Of a DNA stretch of 12,134 bases, positions 7,237-12,134 are shown one piece after another. How positions within the stretch are numbered: position 1 is the first letter of the stretch; each line of letters begins with the position of its first letter. The translations under genes and the position numbers were made by a program. Location of the stretch: NCBI GenBank assembly GCA_964552715.1, contig CAZKHZ010000115.1, positions 1 through 12,134 of the forward strand, given 5' to 3'. The notes below the pieces were generated by a model. It saw only the letters and a program-made list of their open reading frames with translations. It was not told where the DNA came from and searched no databases. The stretch is from UBA7692 sp964552715 (GTDB lineage Bacteria > Bacteroidota > Bacteroidia > Chitinophagales > LD1).

Positions 7237-9666
7237 TTATCTAAAAGTAATTGCCATTTCTACCCTGCGGTTTTTCTGGCGACCTATAGGTGTTTTATTA
7301 TCTGCAATTGGTTTACTTTCTCCAAAGCCTGCTGTTTCTAATTTAGCACCATCAACACCTTTGCCAATTAAGTAACGCTTAACAGCATCAGCACGTTTTT
7401 GCGACAAAATCATATTGCTGTTATCATCACCTATATCATCGGTGTGTCCTTCAATTTTTAAACCATACAAAGCCTTTTCTGATAATAATTTTGCAAGTCC
7501 GTTCAACGATATAAAGCTTGTTTTTTTAATGATGTCTTTGCCTGTTTCAAACTCAAGGTTTTCAAAAGCATACTTAATTACTTCCAATTCCTTTTTTGCC
7601 AATTTCGGACATCCACGATTGTCTTTAGCGCCAAAGGTATTTGGGCAATCATCATCTTTATCCAACACACCATCACCATCGGTATCTTTGTATGGGCAAC
7701 CTTTATTTTCAATTGGTCCAGCCTCGCGCGGGCAGGCATCTTCATTGTCATACAATCCATCACCATCGCTATCTGGGCAACCTTTGTGCGCCTTATCGCC
7801 CGGCACATCTACACAATCATCATTTTTATCAGCCACGCCATCACCATCGCGGTCAGGACAACCTTTAAGATCTTTAGATCCCGCCTGCTCGGGGCATTCG
7901 TCATCTTTATCAGCAATGCCATCTCCATCTGCATCGGGGCAACCAAACAATTCCACTAAACCTTTAATATCTGGACATGAATCATTCATATCTAAAACTC
8001 CATCACCATCACGGTCTGGGCAACCTTGCGTTTCACGAGGACCTGGAACATCAGGACATTTATCTTCAATGTCCAACACTCCATCGCCATCGCGGTCAGG
8101 GCAACCTTTTGCAACCCAACTGCCTTTCTCCTTTTTGCATTTATCTTCTTTGTTTGAAACAAAATCTCTATCGCGGTCTTTCTGTTTGCGAGCCAGAATA
8201 GGAATCTTGACCGCTATATGCACATCAGCATTGTACACATTTTTCTTAGCAAAAAATCCAAGTAAATCTTGTGTTCCAATAATGATAGGACCAATGCGCG
8301 CTGTGGCTCCAAAGTTGAAATTGTTTAACACATCATACGAAAGGGGGAGGTATAAACCGAAATATTTCCAATCTAAATGCGGTGTTAATGTAAATGTAGA
8401 AATATGATGTACGCTTCGCTCTTTATTCATGCGAGGAGCAATTGTTGCCAATGCACTCACACCAAAGAAATGAAAGGGATTATAATCTACCCATAGGTTA
8501 ATGCGCGTTGGCAGAAAAATAGTATAGCTACCTTTTGTGGGTCTAATTGTAAAACCAGGTGTAGCGCGAATTGTATCACCAAAACTTTGTATCCCGTCAT
8601 TTACTTTAAATTCCTTTACGTACCAATCTTGCTTATCTGCTCCAAATTCATAGCTATATTCTGAACGCTTGAATCTAACCGCTCCTAAATCTGTCATGGA
8701 AAAACCTGCCTGAAGCGTATAGATACTTCTATCTACATGATACCACTTTCTTCCATCCATTTCATACTGATGTTTGTCTTTATTTGGTCGCCACTCATAC
8801 ACCGCAGCAATATCTGCTGCTGCACTAATACCTCCATCTTTCACACTGAATAAATCTTTCATTACATACTTTGCAATATCACCTGTTTGATTAGCCTCAT
8901 TAAACTCTTTGGTGGTTGGTGCCAATGAATTTACATCCAAAATTCCAGAAGAATTATATATAGAAATTGTGTCGTAATTCTGATAGCGAAACTCTGCATT
9001 TCGGATATAGGCATTTACACTAAACAAACCTTGAATAATTTTTAAAGTTCCGCCAACTTTTAGGTAGTGATCACCTTTATCATACACCGCACGGGAATAA
9101 GTGATGCCATAATCTACCCATGTCATGTGTTGCAAACTGGCATCTTTTTCCTTTATTCTAACATAGTCAAATTTATCAATGGAATCAGCAGTAAAACCTG
9201 CTCCATAATAGGCAATGCGTGCCAACTTTTGACTTACATTATTGACATTGGTAACTGTATTAACATTCCATGTAACTGCAATTGCGTTTTTGTGCTCCTC
9301 ATGCTTTTTTCCAAAAGTAAACATGAATGAAAGCGGACCCTGAACCTGCAAACCCACGTATGCCCTTTTGTTCTTTCCATCTAATCGCTCGCGCAAGTAT
9401 GTATTTTGAAAATCAACATCCTTGTTGATGGAAGAAGGTTTAAGAATAATGCTTCTATCAACCCCAACGTAGTTGTTATTTATTGACGCTCCGATACCAA
9501 TAATATTAATATCTATCCGATGCCTATCGCCAGCAATTGCGGGATTAAAACCAACATTGGTAACGCCACCATACTGGCTGGTGCGCAAACCCAAAAAATA
9601 TTGCGCCTCTGAAATCAGAGGCACAAAAAAGATTAATAGGAATAAATTGCGTAGAAGATAATTCAT
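7237..9666 (-). CDS. OmpA-family outer-membrane protein: DUF5723-like barrel, TSP3 repeats, OmpA C-terminal domain
   Basis: An 809-residue envelope protein. Residues 1-21 are a signal peptide (MNYLLRNLFLLIFFVPLISEA). Residues about 22-490 form a beta-strand-rich region resembling DUF5723, with NPAIAGDRHRIDINIIG near the N-terminus, likely an outer-membrane barrel. Residues 497-687 are seven thrombospondin type 3 calcium-binding repeats. Residues 688-809 are the OmpA/Pal peptidoglycan-binding domain, with GHTDDIG at 740-746 and SQKRADAV; D743 and R758 correspond in spacing to the diaminopimelate-contacting Asp and Arg of known OmpA domains, and NRRVEM is near the end. The barrel plus peptidoglycan domain implies a wall-to-outer-membrane tether, with the repeats as a rigid calcium-stabilised periplasmic spacer. 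It is probably a single-gene transcript, with a promoter element 21 nt upstream and no good terminator before 6974. Ligand or specific role unknown. Confidence 0.88.
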   Translation of the reverse strand: MNYLLRNLFLLIFFVPLISEAQYFLGLRTSQYGGVTNVGFNPAIAGDRHRIDINIIGIGASINNNYVGVDRSIILKPSSINKDVDFQNTYLRERLDGKNKRAYVGLQVQGPLSFMFTFGKKHEEHKNAIAVTWNVNTVTNVNNVSQKLARIAYYGAGFTADSIDKFDYVRIKEKDASLQHMTWVDYGITYSRAVYDKGDHYLKVGGTLKIIQGLFSVNAYIRNAEFRYQNYDTISIYNSSGILDVNSLAPTTKEFNEANQTGDIAKYVMKDLFSVKDGGISAAADIAAVYEWRPNKDKHQYEMDGRKWYHVDRSIYTLQAGFSMTDLGAVRFKRSEYSYEFGADKQDWYVKEFKVNDGIQSFGDTIRATPGFTIRPTKGSYTIFLPTRINLWVDYNPFHFFGVSALATIAPRMNKERSVHHISTFTLTPHLDWKYFGLYLPLSYDVLNNFNFGATARIGPIIIGTQDLLGFFAKKNVYNADVHIAVKIPILARKQKDRDRDFVSNKEDKCKKEKGSWVAKGCPDRDGDGVLDIEDKCPDVPGPRETQGCPDRDGDGVLDMNDSCPDIKGLVELFGCPDADGDGIADKDDECPEQAGSKDLKGCPDRDGDGVADKNDDCVDVPGDKAHKGCPDSDGDGLYDNEDACPREAGPIENKGCPYKDTDGDGVLDKDDDCPNTFGAKDNRGCPKLAKKELEVIKYAFENLEFETGKDIIKKTSFISLNGLAKLLSEKALYGLKIEGHTDDIGDDNSNMILSQKRADAVKRYLIGKGVDGAKLETAGFGESKPIADNKTPIGRQKNRRVEMAITFR
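7606..8178 (-). repeat. Seven tandem thrombospondin type 3 repeats (about 81 bp each) within the OmpA-family gene
   Basis: Units follow the pattern DxDGDGxxDxxDxCP...GCP. The first six are 27 residues long and the seventh is 29. The first unit (reading DRDRDFVSNKEDKC) has lost the DGDG core and the Pro after Cys, so it is likely a weak calcium site. The Asp residues would bind calcium, and each unit carries two cysteines that may form disulfides. Confidence 0.9.
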
Positions 9667-9687
9667 AGACGAATGATTTAACTATAA

Positions 9688-9695
9688 CAAACGTA
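9688..9695 (-). promoter_or_regulatory. Putative -7 promoter element for the OmpA-family gene
   Basis: On the minus strand TACGTTTG matches TAnnTTTG fully, 21 nt before the ATG. No TTTG lies at the expected 19-nt distance. Two short overlapping palindromes, AACTTAAGTT (9709-9718) and TTGTACAA (9717-9724), occupy the upstream side. Confidence 0.45.
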
Positions 9696-9767
9696 AAGTA
9701 ATTTTTTAAACTTAAGTTGTACAATTTACTGAAGATAGAAATGCCTAAAACTTACTTAATTCAAAGA

Positions 9768-10994
9768 CTAAACAACCTTCTTGATTCCAATAAAATCTGC
9801 AATGCTGATTTTTGTTTCACGCAAAAATATAATGATACTCAACAGGGCTGCAACTGCAAACGAAACTGTTGCTGCAAGTCCAGCACCACTCATTTCATAT
9901 TTTGGTATCCATAAAACACATAAGCCCGATGAAACAATAATTCCAATGATGTGAATTACCATCATTGCCTTATACTTTTCTACACCCATCATGTAACTAC
10001 CCAATACCAACACAAAACAGTATAAACCAATACCCGGAAAAAGATACTTTACACTATATTTTACATAAGTGAATCCATCGCCAAAGATGAATGCATACCA
10101 CGCTACTGGAATAGCAAAAACAGCTATTAATCCCATAGCAGAAATCAACAAGGTAATGCGCAAATATCGCAAGGTAAAATCAACAGAAGGGGCTTTTACA
10201 GTAGCCACAAAATTCATCGTTGCCACTCCCCTACCCACAATCCAAATTGCCTCCAAAATTGCAATGCCAACTGAATAAACTCCTAAGTTATAAAACCCAT
10301 TATCTGCAAAAGAAATCAAAAGAAAAAAGTATAAACGCAAGTGCAGTAATTGCAGCAACTCCACCGATTGAAAACGAATGCCTGAATTAATTACAGTATT
10401 GAATTTCTCTATTGAAAAATTCAGTTGCTTTAAATCGGGTAAATGGCGGATAAAAAAAACACTCAGCAGTAGATTAAACGAAAAGGCAAAATACATTGCT
10501 GCAAAAAAAGATTCAATACTTTTTTGATTGAAAATATAGAATGCAAAAGCGAGGAAAACTAGATTTAAAACAACGGGAACAAACACTAAAAAATTATACT
10601 CGTAGTATTTACTACGACTCATTAAAATTACCTGATGTGCTCCCGTAATGCTGCTGACTAAAGCCAGCATTGAAATATGAAAAGCATATTGTTCGATGCC
10701 TGAAGGAACGAACTTGATGGCAATGAAAGAAATGAAACAAACTAAAACACTCCACAAGTAAGATGGCAACAGAACCGCATCCGCCTTCTCTTTATGAATA
10801 ATATTAACCAAAGCATAGCCGCCAACTAGATTTGCGCAAAACATGATGATAAAAATAGTGGTGACAATCAGCGTTGTCTCTCCCTTCATAGCGGGACCTA
10901 AGGAGCGGCTAATCATCAATACTACAAGGAAATTAAAAAAGGTGGAAAGCAGCCTTGCTGCAACATTACCCGATATATGTTTTTGAAAAATCAA
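9768..10994 (-). CDS. Oligosaccharide flippase-like membrane protein (MOP/Wzx type)
   Basis: A 408-residue polytopic inner-membrane protein with about 12 hydrophobic segments (roughly 13-29, 42-63, 76-96, 104-122, 135-154, 163-182, 214-231, 238-257, 278-300, 316-338, 343-361, 369-391). The opening ISGNVAARLLSTFFNFLVV followed by SRSLGPAMKGE matches the first helix and loop of polysaccharide flippases. Near the C-terminus, GVEKYKA and LWIPKYEMSGAGLAAT match the family signature of a proline/glycine loop before the last helix. It would flip lipid-linked oligosaccharides across the inner membrane; no glycosyltransferases lie nearby to indicate the substrate. The start is TTG at 10994, 9 nt after the stop of the kinase gene in the same reading frame; only ATT, ATT and GTT codons lie between. 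The TTG yields a normal family N-terminus, so the gene looks complete. Translational coupling to the kinase is likely. Confidence 0.75.
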   Translation of the reverse strand: MIFQKHISGNVAARLLSTFFNFLVVLMISRSLGPAMKGETTLIVTTIFIIMFCANLVGGYALVNIIHKEKADAVLLPSYLWSVLVCFISFIAIKFVPSGIEQYAFHISMLALVSSITGAHQVILMSRSKYYEYNFLVFVPVVLNLVFLAFAFYIFNQKSIESFFAAMYFAFSFNLLLSVFFIRHLPDLKQLNFSIEKFNTVINSGIRFQSVELLQLLHLRLYFFLLISFADNGFYNLGVYSVGIAILEAIWIVGRGVATMNFVATVKAPSVDFTLRYLRITLLISAMGLIAVFAIPVAWYAFIFGDGFTYVKYSVKYLFPGIGLYCFVLVLGSYMMGVEKYKAMMVIHIIGIIVSSGLCVLWIPKYEMSGAGLAATVSFAVAALLSIIIFLRETKISIADFIGIKKVV

Positions 10995-11003
10995 AACAAT
11001 AAT

Positions 11004-12134
11004 TTATGGCTGAGGCAAGGTGAATAAAAAAGTAGTGCCCTTTCCGACTTCCGACTCAATCCAAATTTTACCATTGTGTATTTCAACTATCTTTTTACAA
11101 ATGGCAAGCCCCACACCTGAGCCTTCATAATCGCTTTTATTATGCAATCTTTTAAAAGCAAGAAACACTGTGTCAAAATACTCCTGCGGAATACCCAAAC
11201 CATTATCATTAATATAATAAACTGTTTGACCATTTTTTTCAAATGAGCCTACTTCTACTTCGGGTGTTACATCTAGTTTGCGATATTTAATTGCATTTGA
11301 AATTAAATTCTGAAACAATTGAAAAACTAATGAACGCTCTGATTTTATGGTTGAGAATTTTTTGATTTCAAGTTTTGCTTCTGTTTCTCTTAATGATGCT
11401 GCAAGATTGTCTTTCACATCTTTAATTACCAAATTCAAATCCACCCAATCGAATTTATGGCTGGCTATATTCAACCGTGAATAAGTAAGTAAATCCTGAA
11501 TCAATACATCCATTTGGCGCGTACCATTTACTACCAATAAAATATACTCAAGCAATTCGGGGTCGAGCTGTTCCTTTTTGCGCATCCGCCTTTCTATAAT
11601 GGTTACAAAGCCCGAAATAGTTCGCAGCGGTTCTTTCAAATCGTGACTAACCACATAGGCAAACTCCTGCAAGTTTTCATTACTTACTTTAAGAGCTTTG
11701 GTACGCGATGCGATTGTGCGCTCCAAATCCTCATTTTGTATTTGAATCTGATGAGTAATTTTTGCGTTTTGCTCTAACAGTCTATCAAGAGAGCCAACAA
11801 TAAAATTGAAAATTATTCCTGCAAGAAAAATCCCTACAAGTGCTACAATATAATGCCCCCAAAGTGCATCTCTAATTTCGGGTGTGTGTAGTGGATGATA
11901 ATATACAATCACTGCATGGATACTCATTATAACAGCACCAAAAAAAGAATAGAGAAATATTTTTTCCCTATTGCGGATAAATGAAAGACACAAAATATAA
12001 GTGCCCACCAATGCCACTAGCGAAACATATAATTTGTACTGCGTTTGTTGATCGGGTGAAATCCAGTCATCATACAAATCGGCAATGCCAATCACTATTA
12101 AACATATAACTACAAGTGCATCGCCCGCCCAAAC
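11004..12134 (-). CDS. Membrane sensor histidine kinase, N-terminus cut by the window edge
   Basis: An open frame that continues past the right edge. A GTG at 12095 could be mistaken for the start, but the 13 codons before it (VWAGDALVVICLI) are open and complete a membrane helix with the residues that follow, so the true start is outside. Numbered from that GTG, further membrane helices lie at about 23-39, 46-66 and 82-100. A coiled coil (about 103-143) leads to the H box FAYVVSHDLKEPLRTISGF, with phosphoacceptor H151 (codon 11643-11645). The ATPase domain has NLISNAIKYRK (263-273), INDNGLGIP (295-303), FLAFKRLH (311-318) and GSGVGLAICKKI (325-336). SHDLKEPLR marks the phytochrome-like HisKA class. 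The signal is unknown; no PAS or periplasmic sensor is visible in the part seen. No response regulator is present, and the flippase gene follows after 9 nt. Confidence 0.88.
   Translation of the reverse strand, partial: VWAGDALVVICLIVIGIADLYDDWISPDQQTQYKLYVSLVALVGTYILCLSFIRNREKIFLYSFFGAVIMSIHAVIVYYHPLHTPEIRDALWGHYIVALVGIFLAGIIFNFIVGSLDRLLEQNAKITHQIQIQNEDLERTIASRTKALKVSNENLQEFAYVVSHDLKEPLRTISGFVTIIERRMRKKEQLDPELLEYILLVVNGTRQMDVLIQDLLTYSRLNIASHKFDWVDLNLVIKDVKDNLAASLRETEAKLEIKKFSTIKSERSLVFQLFQNLISNAIKYRKLDVTPEVEVGSFEKNGQTVYYINDNGLGIPQEYFDTVFLAFKRLHNKSDYEGSGVGLAICKKIVEIHNGKIWIESEVGKGTTFLFTLPQP

Noticed and set aside
7096..7341. An 81-codon open frame on the plus strand
   Set aside because: It overlaps the 3' end of the OmpA-family gene, has no good start signal, and its composition does not look like a protein family I know.
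7606..8178. Regularly spaced repeats that could suggest a CRISPR array
   Set aside because: The period is one protein repeat (81 bp), the 'spacers' are coding and similar to each other, and everything is in frame inside one gene.
7415..8407. A 330-codon open frame on the plus strand, plus shorter ones within 7641-8201
   Set aside because: They are antisense to the OmpA-family gene. Their Ser/Pro-rich or His-rich repeats are the complement of the periodic Asp/Gly codons of the calcium-binding repeats. No start context or family match.
9667..9767. A terminator for the flippase gene in the gap before the OmpA-family gene
   Set aside because: The only dyads are short AT-rich palindromes without a GC stem. 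They are no better than chance as a terminator.

Overview
The window looks like a chromosomal segment of a Bacteroidota bacterium, possibly of the Chitinophagales or Sphingobacteriales type. The evidence is low GC content, two proteins ending in type IX secretion (T9SS) type A sorting domains, an outer-membrane protein joining a DUF5723-like barrel to thrombospondin type 3 repeats and an OmpA domain, a WG-repeat protein, and several matches to the Bacteroidota promoter element TAnnTTTG. I see no rRNA, tRNA, insertion sequence, phage gene or CRISPR array.

Layout. The left part is on the plus strand: an ethanolamine-type amino acid permease (112-1419), a small T9SS cargo protein (about 1534-2226) and, 23 nt later, a soluble TPR histidine kinase (2250-4394). 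Two minus-strand genes converge on it: a class I SAM-dependent methyltransferase (4401-5309) that overlaps the end of a DivIC/FtsB-type septum protein (5288-5647). A divergent promoter region then leads to two plus-strand secreted proteins, a second T9SS cargo (5754-6311) and a WG-repeat protein (6447-6914). Each of these ends in a good hairpin terminator. The right part is entirely on the minus strand: a large OmpA-family protein (7237-9666), a flippase-like membrane protein (9768-10994) and a membrane histidine kinase (11004 to beyond the right edge).

How the genes relate. Most are independent housekeeping, envelope or secretion genes rather than one pathway. The tightest links are the divIC-methyltransferase overlap and the kinase-flippase pair, which share one reading frame and are separated only by a TAA and 9 nt. 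Both histidine kinases lack a response regulator within the window. The permease has no ethanolamine ammonia-lyase genes beside it here.

I found no convincing new multi-gene system. The points most worth a second look are the same-frame kinase/flippase junction, the methyltransferase with no cysteine in its catalytic half, the membrane-free TPR kinase, a perfect 14-nt palindrome at a promoter, and a 3' region of about 260 nt between two convergent genes.
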